Shown here piece by piece: positions 1 through 8,696 of a DNA stretch of 64,000 nucleotides (position 1 is its first letter; each line of letters opens with the position of its first letter). The DNA is from Pseudomonas karstica. Its GTDB lineage: Bacteria > Pseudomonadota > Gammaproteobacteria > Pseudomonadales > Pseudomonadaceae. The stretch lies in assembly GCF_009707515.1 (NCBI RefSeq), contig NZ_WLYI01000017.1, positions 1 through 64,000 of the forward strand. The letters run 5' to 3'. A program made the translations under genes and the position numbers. The notes below the pieces were generated by a model that did not search any database, was not told the DNA's origin, and saw only the letters and a list, made by a program, of their open reading frames with translations.

Positions 1-2355
1 TGCCCAGGCTGTCAGGCCGTGGCCGAGGCGATTGTCGCCGGCGGGCTGGAAAGCTATTACCAGCACCGCAGCGAAGCCTCGGCCAACCCCGAGGCGTTGC
101 CGGTGCAACGGGTGGACGAACTGGCACTGTATGACCGCGCCGATGTGCAGCAACCTTTCGTGCGTCACGAGGGCGAGTTGGCCGAAGCCACGCTATTGAT
201 GGAAGGTATCAGCTGCGCCGCCTGTGGCTGGCTGATCGAGAAACACTTGCGCAGCCTGCCGGCCGTCGCCGAGGCCCGGCTGAACCTGTCCAATCATCGC
301 TTGCACGTACGCTGGGCCGATGCGCAATTGCCCCTGAGCCAGGTGCTCAGTGAGCTGCGCCATATCGGCTATGCTGCCCACCCCTACCAGGCCGACCGCG
401 CCGCCGAGCAACTGGCCAGCGAAAACCGCCTGGCCGTGCGCCAACTCGGCGTGGCCGGACTGTTGTGGTTCCAGGCGATGATGGCAACCATGGCTACCTG
501 GCCGGAATTCAACATCGACCTGAGCCCGGAACTGCATACAATCCTGCGCTGGGTCGCGTTGTTTCTCACCACGCCCATTGTCTTCTACAGTTGCGCTCCG
601 TTTTTCAAGGGGGCCATGCGCGACCTGCGCACCCGCCACCTGACCATGGACGTCTCGGTGTCCCTGGCCATCGGCGGCGCATACCTGGCCGGGATCTGGA
701 CCGCGATAACCGGGGTGGGCGAACTGTATTTCGACGCGGTGGGCATGTTTGCCCTGTTCCTGCTGGCTGGCCGCTACCTGGAGCGCCGCGCCCGAGAACG
801 TACCGCCGCGGCCACCGCGCAATTGGTCAACCTGTTGCCAGCCTCGTGCCTGCGCCTGAACGCCGACGGCCAGAGTGAACGGATTCTGCTGACAGAGTTG
901 GCACTGGGCGAGCGTGTGCTGGTGCATCCGGGGGCCATTCTGCCGGCTGACGGCATGATCCTCGACGGCCAATCCAGCATCGACGAATCCCTGCTGACCG
1001 GCGAATACCTTCCACAGTCACGGCACGCCGGCGATGCCGTCACCGCCGGCACCCTTAATGTAGAAAGCGCTCTGATCGTTGAAGTCCGGGCGTTGGGCCA
1101 TGACACCCGCCTGTCGGCCATCGTGCGCTTGCTGGAGCGGGCCCAGGCGGAAAAACCACGCCTGGCGCAAATCGCCGACCGCGCAGCCCAATGGTTCCTG
1201 CTGTGCTCACTGATTGCTGCGGCCGTGATCGGCCTGGTGTGGTGGGAACTGGACGCCTCGCGGGCGTTCTGGATTGTCCTGGCGATGCTGGTCGCTACCT
1301 GCCCTTGCGCCCTTTCACTGGCAACGCCAACTGCCCTGACCGCTGCCACCGGTACCCTGCACAAACTCGGCCTGCTGCTGACTCGCGGGCATGTGCTCGA
1401 AGGCCTGAACCAGATCGATACGGTGATTTTCGACAAGACCGGCACCCTCACCGAAGGGCGCCTGGCCCTGCGTGCGATTCGCCCACTCGGCACGCTGGAC
1501 AGCAATCATTGCCTGGGCCTGGCCGCGGCCCTGGAAAACCGTTCGGAACATCCGATTGCCCGGGCGTTCGGCCGCGCGCCGCTGGCGGCCGACGAAGTGC
1601 TCAGCACCCCGGGGCTCGGGCTGGAGGGGCGGGTGGGCGAACAACGCTTGCGTATTGGCCAGCCAGCCTTTGTCTGTGAGTTGAGCCGCTGTCCGGTCCC
1701 GGCATCACCTGACGAAGCAGGTCAATGGCTGCTGCTGGGTGACAGCGAAGGCGCCCTCGCCTGGTTTGTCCTCGACGATCGCCTGCGCAGCGATGCCCCA
1801 GCCCTGCTGGCAGCCTGCAAGGCACGGGGCTGGCGCACCTTGCTGCTGTCCGGGGACAGTTCCCCGATGGTCGCCAGCGTGGCAATGGAGTTGGGGATTG
1901 ACGAAGCTCAAGGAGGCCTGCGTCCCGACGACAAGCTGCAAGTGCTACAACGGCTGCACCAGGAAGGTCGCAAGGTCTTGATGCTCGGTGATGGCGTCAA
2001 CGATGTACCGGTACTCGCCGCCGCCGATATCAGCGTGGCCATGGGCTCGGCCACCGACCTGGCTAAAACCAGCGCCGACGCCGTGCTGTTGTCCAATCGC
2101 CTGGACGCTCTGGTACACGCCTTCACCCTGGCCCGTCGTACTCGCCGGGTGATTATTGAAAACCTGCTGTGGGCCGCGCTATACAATGGCCTGATGTTGC
2201 CCTTTGCCGCCCTTGGCTGGATCACCCCCATCTGGGCGGCAATCGGCATGTCTCTCAGTTCGTTGACCGTGGTGCTCAACGCCCTGCGCCTGACTCGCCT
2301 GCCGACTGCAGCGGCGCTGAGCCCCACCCTCGTAACCCGCCCGCTACCGGCCTGA
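1..2355 (+). CDS. ccoI: CcoI-type copper-translocating P1B ATPase (5' truncated)
   Basis: This is an inner-membrane heavy-metal P-type ATPase that moves Cu(I) for assembly of the CuB centre of cbb3 cytochrome oxidase. The reading frame is open from base 1 and begins CPGCQAV, the end of the N-terminal cysteine cluster typical of CcoI/FixI, so the true start lies left of the window. Visible in order are an HMA metal-binding domain (SCAACGW near base 210), membrane segments, the transmembrane CPC copper motif (near base 1300), the phosphorylation motif DKTGTLT (near base 1432), the GDGVND hinge (near base 1990) and two C-terminal helices. ccoS follows 22 bases after the stop, the usual arrangement, and this supports CcoI over the paralogue CopA. 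Family assignment is firm; metal specificity is inferred. Confidence 0.95.
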   Translation, partial: CPGCQAVAEAIVAGGLESYYQHRSEASANPEALPVQRVDELALYDRADVQQPFVRHEGELAEATLLMEGISCAACGWLIEKHLRSLPAVAEARLNLSNHRLHVRWADAQLPLSQVLSELRHIGYAAHPYQADRAAEQLASENRLAVRQLGVAGLLWFQAMMATMATWPEFNIDLSPELHTILRWVALFLTTPIVFYSCAPFFKGAMRDLRTRHLTMDVSVSLAIGGAYLAGIWTAITGVGELYFDAVGMFALFLLAGRYLERRARERTAAATAQLVNLLPASCLRLNADGQSERILLTELALGERVLVHPGAILPADGMILDGQSSIDESLLTGEYLPQSRHAGDAVTAGTLNVESALIVEVRALGHDTRLSAIVRLLERAQAEKPRLAQIADRAAQWFLLCSLIAAAVIGLVWWELDASRAFWIVLAMLVATCPCALSLATPTALTAATGTLHKLGLLLTRGHVLEGLNQIDTVIFDKTGTLTEGRLALRAIRPLGTLDSNHCLGLAAALENRSEHPIARAFGRAPLAADEVLSTPGLGLEGRVGEQRLRIGQPAFVCELSRCPVPASPDEAGQWLLLGDSEGALAWFVLDDRLRSDAPALLAACKARGWRTLLLSGDSSPMVASVAMELGIDEAQGGLRPDDKLQVLQRLHQEGRKVLMLGDGVNDVPVLAAADISVAMGSATDLAKTSADAVLLSNRLDALVHAFTLARRTRRVIIENLLWAALYNGLMLPFAALGWITPIWAAIGMSLSSLTVVLNALRLTRLPTAAALSPTLVTRPLPA

Positions 2356-2377
2356 GCCGCGCGGGCATGGAGTATCG

Positions 2378-2596
2378 ATGCCAGCTCTTTACGTGATGAT
2401 TCCGGCGGCGCTGCTGATCGTTGCCATCGCCATTTATATCTTCTTCTGGGCTGTGGACAGCGGCCAGTACGACGACCTCGACGGCCCGGCCCACAGCGTG
2501 CTGTTCGACGATCAGGACCCGAACCACCTGGCGGCGGTCGATGAGGCCAATGGCCCTGAACAACCTTCCTCCCCCAAAGACCCGCCCCATGCTTGA
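2378..2596 (+). CDS. ccoS: cbb3-type cytochrome oxidase assembly protein CcoS
   Basis: The 72-residue protein has one N-terminal membrane helix (residues about 3-25) followed by a short acidic tail containing the CcoS-typical DSGQYDDLDGPAHSVLFDD segment. CcoS is needed for insertion of cofactors into cbb3 oxidase and acts at the inner membrane. The gene sits directly behind ccoI. Its stop overlaps the start of the next membrane protein (ATG at 2589), so the three genes are probably co-transcribed and translationally coupled. Size and context match the family well. Confidence 0.93.
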   Translation: MPALYVMIPAALLIVAIAIYIFFWAVDSGQYDDLDGPAHSVLFDDQDPNHLAAVDEANGPEQPSSPKDPPHA

Positions 2597-3272
2597 GCTC
2601 GCGCCTTTACTGGTCTCGGCGGTCATTCTCGGACTGCTGGGGGGCGGTCACTGCCTGGGCATGTGCGGTGGGTTGATGGGTGCGCTGACCCTGGCGATTC
2701 CCAAGGAACAGCGCAGCCGGCGTTTTCGCCTGTTACTGGCCTATAACCTGGGACGAATCCTCAGCTACGCCAGCGCCGGCCTGCTGATCGGCCTGGCAGG
2801 CTGGGCCGTGGCAAACAGCCCGGCGGCGGTGGTCATGCGTATCTTCGCCGGCCTGTTGTTGATTGCCATGGGCCTCTACCTCGCCGGCTGGTGGAGCGGC
2901 CTGACCCGCATCGAAAGCCTCGGACGCGGCCTGTGGCGGTATATCCAGCCCGTTGCCAACCGTTTATTGCCGGTGTCCAGCCTACCTCGGGCTTTGCTGC
3001 TGGGGGCGCTCTGGGGCTGGCTGCCGTGCGGGTTGGTCTACAGCACGTTGCTATGGGCCGCCAGCCAGGGGAATGCGCTGGACAGCGCCTTGTTGATGCT
3101 GGCGTTCGGCCTCGGCACCTGGCCGGTCTTGCTGGCCACCGGGCTGGCAGCCGAACGCATCACCGCCTTGTTGCGCAAGCGCAGCGTGCGAATGACCGGC
3201 GGCTTGCTGGTGATGCTGTTTGGCCTCTGGACCTTGCCTGGCCCCCACCAGCACTGGTTGATGGGGCATTAG
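2589..3272 (+). CDS. DsbD_2 / sulfite exporter TauE-SafE-like membrane protein
   Basis: This is a 227-residue polytopic inner-membrane protein with about six helices. It has a GGGHCLGMCGG motif near the N-terminus and a WGWLPCGLVYS motif in the middle, the paired cysteine-containing helices of the DsbD_2 (PF13386) group often labelled TauE/SafE. The start at 2589 overlaps the last eight bases of ccoS; an in-frame upstream extension lies entirely inside ccoS and was rejected. Proteins of this type regularly follow ccoS in Pseudomonas and are suspected to act in metal or redox handling for cbb3 oxidase. That role is inference from position. Direct sulfite export is not supported by the context. 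Confidence 0.85.
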   Translation: MLELAPLLVSAVILGLLGGGHCLGMCGGLMGALTLAIPKEQRSRRFRLLLAYNLGRILSYASAGLLIGLAGWAVANSPAAVVMRIFAGLLLIAMGLYLAGWWSGLTRIESLGRGLWRYIQPVANRLLPVSSLPRALLLGALWGWLPCGLVYSTLLWAASQGNALDSALLMLAFGLGTWPVLLATGLAAERITALLRKRSVRMTGGLLVMLFGLWTLPGPHQHWLMGH

Positions 3273-3301
3273 AATAGCCTGTGGCATAATGCCGCTCCCT
3301 G

Positions 3302-3315
3302 TTGATGCAAATCAA
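3302..3315 (+). promoter_or_regulatory. Anr/FNR box upstream of hemN
   Basis: TTGATGCAAATCAA is a perfect match to the FNR/Anr consensus TTGAT-N4-ATCAA. It lies 60 bases before the hemN ATG, which leaves room for a class II promoter with the box near -41.5. The regulator gene anr is the next gene downstream of hemN. Anaerobic activation of hemN is the expected outcome. Confidence 0.92.
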
Positions 3316-3375
3316 CATGGCTCCCTGCCCCACCCCCTAGACTCGGCCCCCTAGCCTACCCGGGGGACCGCCCGC

Positions 3376-4758
3376 ATGCTCGACGCCATTCGTTGGGACA
3401 CTGATTTAATTAACCGCTACGACTTGGCGGGGCCACGCTACACCTCGTACCCCACCGCCGTTCAGTTCAACAGCCAGGTCGGCACCTTCGACCTGCTCCG
3501 CGCCCTGCGCGCGAGCCGCAAGGCTGTGCGACCGCTGTCGCTGTATGTGCATGTGCCGTTCTGCGCCAACATTTGCTACTACTGCGCCTGCAACAAAGTC
3601 ATTACCAAGGACCGCGGTCGGGCCCAAGCTTACCTGCAATGCCTGGAGCAGGAAATTCAACTGATAGCTTGCCACTTGGACCCCAGCCAGAAGGTCGAGC
3701 AACTGCACTTTGGCGGTGGCACCCCGACCTTTCTCAGTCATGGCGAGTTGCGCCAAGTGATGGCCCAGTTGCGCCGGCACTTCAATCTGCTAGACGATGA
3801 TTGCGGCGACTACAGCATCGAGATCGACCCACGGGAAGCCGACTGGTCTACCATGGGCCTGCTCCGTGAGTTGGGCTTCAACCGCGTCAGCATCGGCCTG
3901 CAAGACCTCGATCCCGAGGTGCAACGGGCAGTCAATCGACTGCAAAGCCTGGAAGAAACCCGGGCGGTGATCGATGCCGCGCGCACCCTGCAATTTCGCT
4001 CGATCAATATCGACCTGATCTACGGCCTGCCCAGGCAGACGCCTGCACGTTTTGCGCACACAGTGGAAGAGATCATCAACCTGCAGCCGGACCGCCTGTC
4101 GCTGTTCAACTATGCCCACCTGCCAGAGCGCTTCATGCCCCAGCGGAGGATCAACAACAATGACCTGCCTGCACCCGCGCAGAAGCTGCAGATGTTGCAA
4201 ACCACCATCGAACAGTTGACGGCAGCGGGTTATCGCTACATCGGCATGGACCATTTCGCCCTGCCCCATGACGAACTGGCCATCGCCCAGGAAGAGTCCA
4301 CCCTGCAGCGCAATTTCCAAGGCTACACCACCCACGGTCATTGCGACCTGATCGGGCTCGGGGTGTCGGCCATCAGCCAGATTGGCAAACTGTACTGCCA
4401 GAACAGCAGCAACCTGAACCACTACCAGAACACCCTGGCCGGGGCACAACTGGCTACCAGCCAAGGCCTGGTGTGCAGCCTGGATGACCGTTTACGGCGG
4501 GAAGTGATTCAGCAGTTGATCTGCAATTTCAACCTGACATTCGAGAAGATCGAGCAGGCCTTCAATATTGATTTTCGCGGGTATTTCGCAGCGCTCTGGC
4601 CGCAACTGGAAGCAATGGCCAGTGAGGGGTTGATCGAACTCGACGTCCAGGGCATCCGCGTTTTGCCGGCGGGGCGCTTGCTGGTGCGTTCGGTGTGCAT
4701 GGTGTTCGATGCTTATCTGGAGCACCAGGACCGGCAGCGATTTTCACGGGTGATCTGA
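3376..4758 (+). CDS. hemN: Oxygen-independent coproporphyrinogen III oxidase
   Basis: This 460-residue radical SAM enzyme decarboxylates coproporphyrinogen III to protoporphyrinogen IX without oxygen, in the cytoplasm. The [4Fe-4S] ligands are the CxxxCxxC cysteines C63, C67 and C70, followed by C72 as in true HemN. The GGGTP segment (SAM binding) and the C-terminal HemN domain with RRxxI/GxRY-like sequence are present, and length matches the family. A perfect Anr box precedes it and anr follows, so expression under oxygen limitation is very likely. The presence of the full cysteine motif argues against the related heme chaperone HemW. Confidence 0.97.
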   Translation: MLDAIRWDTDLINRYDLAGPRYTSYPTAVQFNSQVGTFDLLRALRASRKAVRPLSLYVHVPFCANICYYCACNKVITKDRGRAQAYLQCLEQEIQLIACHLDPSQKVEQLHFGGGTPTFLSHGELRQVMAQLRRHFNLLDDDCGDYSIEIDPREADWSTMGLLRELGFNRVSIGLQDLDPEVQRAVNRLQSLEETRAVIDAARTLQFRSINIDLIYGLPRQTPARFAHTVEEIINLQPDRLSLFNYAHLPERFMPQRRINNNDLPAPAQKLQMLQTTIEQLTAAGYRYIGMDHFALPHDELAIAQEESTLQRNFQGYTTHGHCDLIGLGVSAISQIGKLYCQNSSNLNHYQNTLAGAQLATSQGLVCSLDDRLRREVIQQLICNFNLTFEKIEQAFNIDFRGYFAALWPQLEAMASEGLIELDVQGIRVLPAGRLLVRSVCMVFDAYLEHQDRQRFSRVI

Positions 4759-4849
4759 CAGCAGATTATTTCATTACCAGGCTGGCCTGACTGTCCTCCA
4801 ACACGGTACCCTTACATATTATGCGTGATTTACCACAAGGATTTAAGAA

Positions 4850-5584
4850 ATGTCCGAGCCAGTCAAACTGCGCGCCCACAGTCAGGCTCACTGCAAGGAT
4901 TGCAGCCTCTCCCCTCTCTGCCTGCCACTTTCGCTGAATCTGGAAGACATGGACGCGCTGGACAAAATCGTTAAACGTGGGCGCCCGCTGAAAAAAGGTG
5001 AGTTTCTGTTTCGCCAGGGTGACCCGTTCAATTCTGTCTATGCAGTGCGCTCGGGCGCCTTGAAAACCTTCAGCCTGAGCAATGCCGGCGAAGAACAGCT
5101 CACCGGCTTCCACCTGCCCAGCGAATTGGTTGGCCTGTCGGGCATGGATACCGAAACCCACCCGGTGTCGGCACAAGCGCTGGAGACCACTTCGGCCTGT
5201 GAAATCCCCTTCGAGCGCCTGGATGAACTGGCGCTGCAATTGCCGCAACTGCGCCGACAGCTGATGCGCGTCATGAGTCGGGAAATTCGCGACGACCAAC
5301 AGATGATGCTGCTGTTATCGAAGAAAACCGCCGACGAGCGCATCGCCACCTTCCTGGTCAACCTCTCTGCCCGCTTCCGTGCCCGGGGCTTCTCGGCCAA
5401 TCAGTTCCGCCTGAGCATGTCGCGCAATGAAATCGGCAACTACCTGGGGTTGGCGGTGGAAACCGTATCGCGGGTGTTCACCCGCTTCCAGCAGAACGAG
5501 TTGATCACCGCCGAGGGCAAGGAAGTGCACATCCTCGACCCAATCCAGCTCTGCGCCCTGGCCGGTGGTTCCCTGGACGGTTAA
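4850..5584 (+). CDS. anr: Anr, oxygen-sensing FNR/CRP-family transcription factor
   Basis: This 244-residue global anaerobic regulator binds TTGAT-N4-ATCAA sites when its oxygen-labile [4Fe-4S] cluster is intact. Candidate cluster ligands are C15, C18, C24 and C117, matching the FNR pattern. A cyclic-nucleotide-like beta barrel spans about residues 35-150, and the C-terminal helix-turn-helix contains VETVSRVF, whose E..SR recognition residues specify the FNR site. The gene has a short leader with an AAGGA ribosome site. It follows hemN, one of its own likely targets. Confidence 0.97.
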   Translation: MSEPVKLRAHSQAHCKDCSLSPLCLPLSLNLEDMDALDKIVKRGRPLKKGEFLFRQGDPFNSVYAVRSGALKTFSLSNAGEEQLTGFHLPSELVGLSGMDTETHPVSAQALETTSACEIPFERLDELALQLPQLRRQLMRVMSREIRDDQQMMLLLSKKTADERIATFLVNLSARFRARGFSANQFRLSMSRNEIGNYLGLAVETVSRVFTRFQQNELITAEGKEVHILDPIQLCALAGGSLDG

Positions 5585-5607
5585 TAAGAACACGGGGATC
5601 CAGGCTT

Positions 5608-5637
5608 CTGCGACCGAGCCGGTCACTTCGGTCGCAG
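5608..5637. repeat. 10-bp perfect inverted repeat after anr
   Basis: CTGCGACCGA (5608-5617) and TCGGTCGCAG (5628-5637) form a 10-bp stem with a 10-base loop, 24 bases after the anr stop. No run of T follows, so it is not a standard intrinsic terminator. It may stabilise the anr mRNA end or assist termination before apt. Confidence 0.6.
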
Positions 5638-5679
5638 GTTATACTGCGGGACCGCCCCTCTTCCCAGGACACCCTGACG

Positions 5680-6228
5680 ATGGTCTTCGATTCATTCGAC
5701 ATAAAATCCCTGATTCGCCCAGTCATCGACTTCCCCAAACCTGGGGTGATCTTTCGCGATATCACACCCCTGTTCCAATCCCCCAGGGCGTTGCGCCTGG
5801 TGGCGGACAGCTTTACCCATCGCTACGTCGAAGCCGACTTCACCCACATCGGTGCAATGGATGCCCGGGGCTTCCTGATCGGTTCGATCATTGCCTATCA
5901 ACTGAACAAGCCACTGGTCCTGTTCCGCAAACAGGGCAAGTTGCCAGCGGATGTGTTGAGTGAGGGTTACCAGACCGAATACGGGGAAGCGTTCCTGGAA
6001 GTGCACGCAGACAGCCTGTGTGAGGGTGACTCGGTGCTGATGTTCGATGACTTGATCGCCACTGGCGGCACCCTGATTGCAGCCGCCAACCTGGTACGGC
6101 GCATGGGCGCGCACATCTTCGAAGCAGCGGCGATTATCGACCTTCCTGAACTGGAAGGGTCCCAGCGCCTGGAAGATATGGGTATCCCGACATTTTGCCT
6201 GACCCAGTTTGCGCTGACGGAGAAATAG
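5680..6228 (+). CDS. apt: Adenine phosphoribosyltransferase
   Basis: The 182-residue cytoplasmic enzyme salvages adenine to AMP using PRPP. The PRPP-binding loop [13 protein letters not shown] (residues about 122-134) is intact, and the N-terminal [15 protein letters not shown] is typical of Apt. The start at 5680 gives the usual family length. It ends seven bases before the stop of the convergent acyl-CoA dehydrogenase gene. Purine salvage here complements the guanine/xanthine catabolic cluster further along, though the two are not linked in an operon. Confidence 0.97.
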   Translation: MVFDSFDIKSLIRPVIDFPKPGVIFRDITPLFQSPRALRLVADSFTHRYVEADFTHIGAMDARGFLIGSIIAYQLNKPLVLFRKQGKLPADVLSEGYQTEYGEAFLEVHADSLCEGDSVLMFDDLIATGGTLIAAANLVRRMGAHIFEAAAIIDLPELEGSQRLEDMGIPTFCLTQFALTEK

Positions 6229-6234
6229 ACCGGG

Positions 6235-7389
6235 CTACAAGCCCATCTGCTTGCTGATGATTTCATTCATCACTTCCCGAGTCCCACCGCCGATGGAGAG
6301 GATCCGGTTGTCCCGGCACAGCCGCTCCACCAGGCTGCCACGCATATAGCCCAACCCCCCGAGGATCTGCACCGCATCGTAGGTCACGCGGTCGGCGGTG
6401 TCGGTGGCAACATTCTTGGCCATGGAAATCTCCTTGATCACACTGTTGCCGGCCGCCATCTTGGCCGCCTGGCGGTAAGTGAACTCCCGGGAGACTTCCA
6501 CCGCAGTGGCCATTTCCGCCAGGCGATGCTTGAGTACCTGAAACTTGCCGATGGGTTTGCCGAAGGCTTCCCGCTGGGCAGCCCATTTCAGGCTTTCTTC
6601 CAAGGCAAGTTGCGCGGTCATGTTGGCCATCAATGCCAGGGCCAGGCGTTCGCTCTGGAAGTTACCCATGATGCAGGCAAACCCCATGTTCTCAACACCG
6701 ATCAGGTTGCCTACCGGCACCTGGCAATTGTCGAAGAACAACTCGGCGGTGTCCGAGGCCCACCAACCCATTTTTTTCAGCGGCTGGCCGACGGTAAAGC
6801 CGGGGGTGCCCTTTTCAATCAACAACAGGCTGATGCCGCCAAAGCCTGGCCCACCGGTACGCACCGCCACGGTATAGAAGTCGGCGCGCACACCACTGGT
6901 GATAAAGGTCTTGCTGCCACTGACCCGGTAGTGGTCGCCATCGCGCACCGCACGGGTTCGCAGGCTGGCGACATCAGAACCACCAGCGGGCTCGGTGACC
7001 GCCAGGGCCATGATCTTCTCGCCGGACAGCACTTGGGGCGCCACCCGCTCACGTACTTCGGGACGAGCCCATTTGACGATGGGCGGCAGGCCGATATCCA
7101 GCGAACCCAGCCCCGCCACCACGCCACCTGAACCGCAGCGCATCAGCTCCTCGCTGGCAGCTATCTTGGCGAACAGATCGCCTTCGTGACTACCGCCGAG
7201 GACTTCGGGATAACCAATACCCAGAATGCCTGCAGCACCGGCCTTGAGGTACAGTTGCCGAGGAAAGGCCTCGGCCTCCTCCCATTGCTCGATGTCCGGC
7301 AGAATCTCGCGCTCGACAAAGCGGCGCACGCTGTCGCGGACCAGTTGGTGGCTGGGGTCGAAGTATTCCTGATAGGCGGGCATCGGCAA
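6235..7389 (-). CDS. Acyl-CoA dehydrogenase family protein
   Basis: This 384-residue FAD flavoprotein has the three-domain acyl-CoA dehydrogenase fold: helical N-terminus, the central VTEPAGGSD flavin/substrate motif (residues about 134-142), and a C-terminal helical domain ending in QILGGLGYMRG with the terminal IGGGTREVMNEII segment. It should introduce a trans double bond into an acyl-CoA and pass electrons to ETF. Chain length and substrate cannot be read from the sequence. The gene stands alone, with a palindromic operator-like site just upstream of its start, so it is probably under a TetR-type regulator encoded elsewhere. Confidence 0.92.
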   Translation of the reverse strand: MPMPAYQEYFDPSHQLVRDSVRRFVEREILPDIEQWEEAEAFPRQLYLKAGAAGILGIGYPEVLGGSHEGDLFAKIAASEELMRCGSGGVVAGLGSLDIGLPPIVKWARPEVRERVAPQVLSGEKIMALAVTEPAGGSDVASLRTRAVRDGDHYRVSGSKTFITSGVRADFYTVAVRTGGPGFGGISLLLIEKGTPGFTVGQPLKKMGWWASDTAELFFDNCQVPVGNLIGVENMGFACIMGNFQSERLALALMANMTAQLALEESLKWAAQREAFGKPIGKFQVLKHRLAEMATAVEVSREFTYRQAAKMAAGNSVIKEISMAKNVATDTADRVTYDAVQILGGLGYMRGSLVERLCRDNRILSIGGGTREVMNEIISKQMGL

Positions 7390-7415
7390 GCTCCATGCAA
7401 GGATGGAGTGAACTT

Positions 7416-7433
7416 ACCAAGCGCTTGCTTGGT
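7416..7433. promoter_or_regulatory. Palindromic operator-like site before the acyl-CoA dehydrogenase
   Basis: ACCAAGC-GCTT-GCTTGGT is a perfect 7-bp inverted repeat with a 4-base centre. It also contains the overlapping perfect palindrome CAAGCGCTTG (7418-7427). It lies 26 bases upstream of the gene start, where a TetR-family repressor would block transcription. The shape fits TetR operators in front of fatty-acid genes; the regulator is not in the window. Confidence 0.65.
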
Positions 7434-7450
7434 TTACAAGCAAGCGGTAT

Positions 7451-8053
7451 CTACAAGGCTATCGGCTTACGTCCGGCAAACGAGTGGGCCAAGGTACCGC
7501 CATCAACCAGCTCCAGCTCACCACCCAGCGGTACACCGTGGGCAATACGCGAAGTGATCAACCCTTTATTGGCCAGCAGTTGGGCGATGTAATGCGCCGT
7601 GGCCTCGCCTTCCACCGTCGGATTGGTGGCCAGGATCACTTCAGTGAAAGTGCCCTGCTCTTCGATACGCTCCACCAGTTGCGGAATGCCAATGGCCTCC
7701 GGGCCCAAGCCGTCCAGTGGTGACAGGTGCCCCTTGAGCACAAAATAGCGTCCGCGAAAACCGGTCTGCTCCACCGCATACACATCCATCGGTCCTTCGA
7801 CCACGCACAGCAGCGTGTCGTCACGACGAGGGTCGGCGCATTGCGGGCAGAGTTCTTCCTCGGTGAGGGTGCGGCACAAACGGCAATGGCCTACCCCTTC
7901 CATGGCTTGGCTCAAGGCCTGGGCCAACCGGGAGCCGCCACTACGATCACGCTCCAGGAGTTGCAGCGCCATGCGCTGGGCGGATTTCTGGCCGACGCCT
8001 GGCAAAGTGCGCAACGCGTCGATCAGTTGACGAATCAGGGGGCTGAAGCTCAT
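7451..8053 (-). CDS. recR: Recombination mediator RecR
   Basis: The 200-residue protein acts with RecF/RecO to load RecA at single-strand gaps. It shows an N-terminal helix-hairpin-helix ([14 protein letters not shown], residues about 17-30), a zinc finger with cysteines C57, C60, C69 and C72, and a Toprim domain beginning [14 protein letters not shown]. The start chosen is the ATG of [10 protein letters not shown], which gives the usual length; a six-residue upstream extension is possible but atypical. It is the third gene of the conserved dnaX-ybaB-recR order, separated from ybaB by a terminator and about 200 bases. Confidence 0.96.
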   Translation of the reverse strand: MSFSPLIRQLIDALRTLPGVGQKSAQRMALQLLERDRSGGSRLAQALSQAMEGVGHCRLCRTLTEEELCPQCADPRRDDTLLCVVEGPMDVYAVEQTGFRGRYFVLKGHLSPLDGLGPEAIGIPQLVERIEEQGTFTEVILATNPTVEGEATAHYIAQLLANKGLITSRIAHGVPLGGELELVDGGTLAHSFAGRKPIAL

Positions 8054-8242
8054 GTGGGCAAGGTCCAACAAAACAACGAGACGCGGTTTATACCCGCGCT
8101 CCGGATTAGCGTCAAATGCTCAATCTTGTGCGGCACCCACCCAGCAAACCGACAAAGGCTTCGCACGCTGGTTTCAGGCCGTCGACCGCGAATGTCGGAT
8201 TGTGCGAGGGTTCGATAGACAGGCCCCGGCAATCTGCACTTC

Positions 8243-8268
8243 AAAAAAAGCCAGGCGCGAAGCCTGGC
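8243..8268 (-). terminator. Intrinsic terminator after ybaB
   Basis: Read on the minus strand, GCCAGGC-TTCGC-GCCTGGC is followed directly by seven T residues. It lies 22 bases past the ybaB stop, so recR needs either readthrough or its own promoter in the roughly 190 bases that follow. Confidence 0.85.
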
Positions 8269-8290
8269 ATTTTCATTTTCCGCCTGTCGA

Positions 8291-8629
8291 TCAGAACGGT
8301 AACTTCATGCCCGGCGGCAGTTGCATACCAGCGGTCACACCGGACATTTTGTCCTGGTTGTTGGCTTCGATCTTGCGCACGGCGTCGTTGACGGCCGCGG
8401 CGAACAGGGCTTCGAGCATTTCCAGGTCATCTTCGCCAACACCTGGCAATACGCTTGGGTCAATGCTCACACGCTTGATGTCGTGACGGCCCGTCATCAC
8501 CACACTGACCATGTCGCCACCCGCTTTACCGGTGACTTCGGCGTTGGCCAGTTCTTCCTGCATCTTGGCCATCTTTTCCTGCATCTGCTGCGCCTGCTTC
8601 ATCAGGCCGGCCATGCCACCTTTCATCAT
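8291..8629 (-). CDS. ybaB: YbaB/EbfC family nucleoid-associated protein
   Basis: This 112-residue DNA-binding protein starts with a methionine- and glutamine-rich coiled helix ([18 protein letters not shown]) and ends in the conserved PPGMKLPF. YbaB forms tweezers-like dimers that coat DNA. The ATG at 8629 is preferred because GAGGTG sits about six bases before it; a GTG three codons upstream overlaps that ribosome site. It lies 67 bases downstream of dnaX on the same strand, the standard arrangement. Confidence 0.95.
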   Translation of the reverse strand: MMKGGMAGLMKQAQQMQEKMAKMQEELANAEVTGKAGGDMVSVVMTGRHDIKRVSIDPSVLPGVGEDDLEMLEALFAAAVNDAVRKIEANNQDKMSGVTAGMQLPPGMKLPF

Positions 8630-8696
8630 GGGAATCACCTCAAAAGTACGTGGGTCAAGACAGCGCCGTACCCTGTGGATACGACGCCTTCAATTA

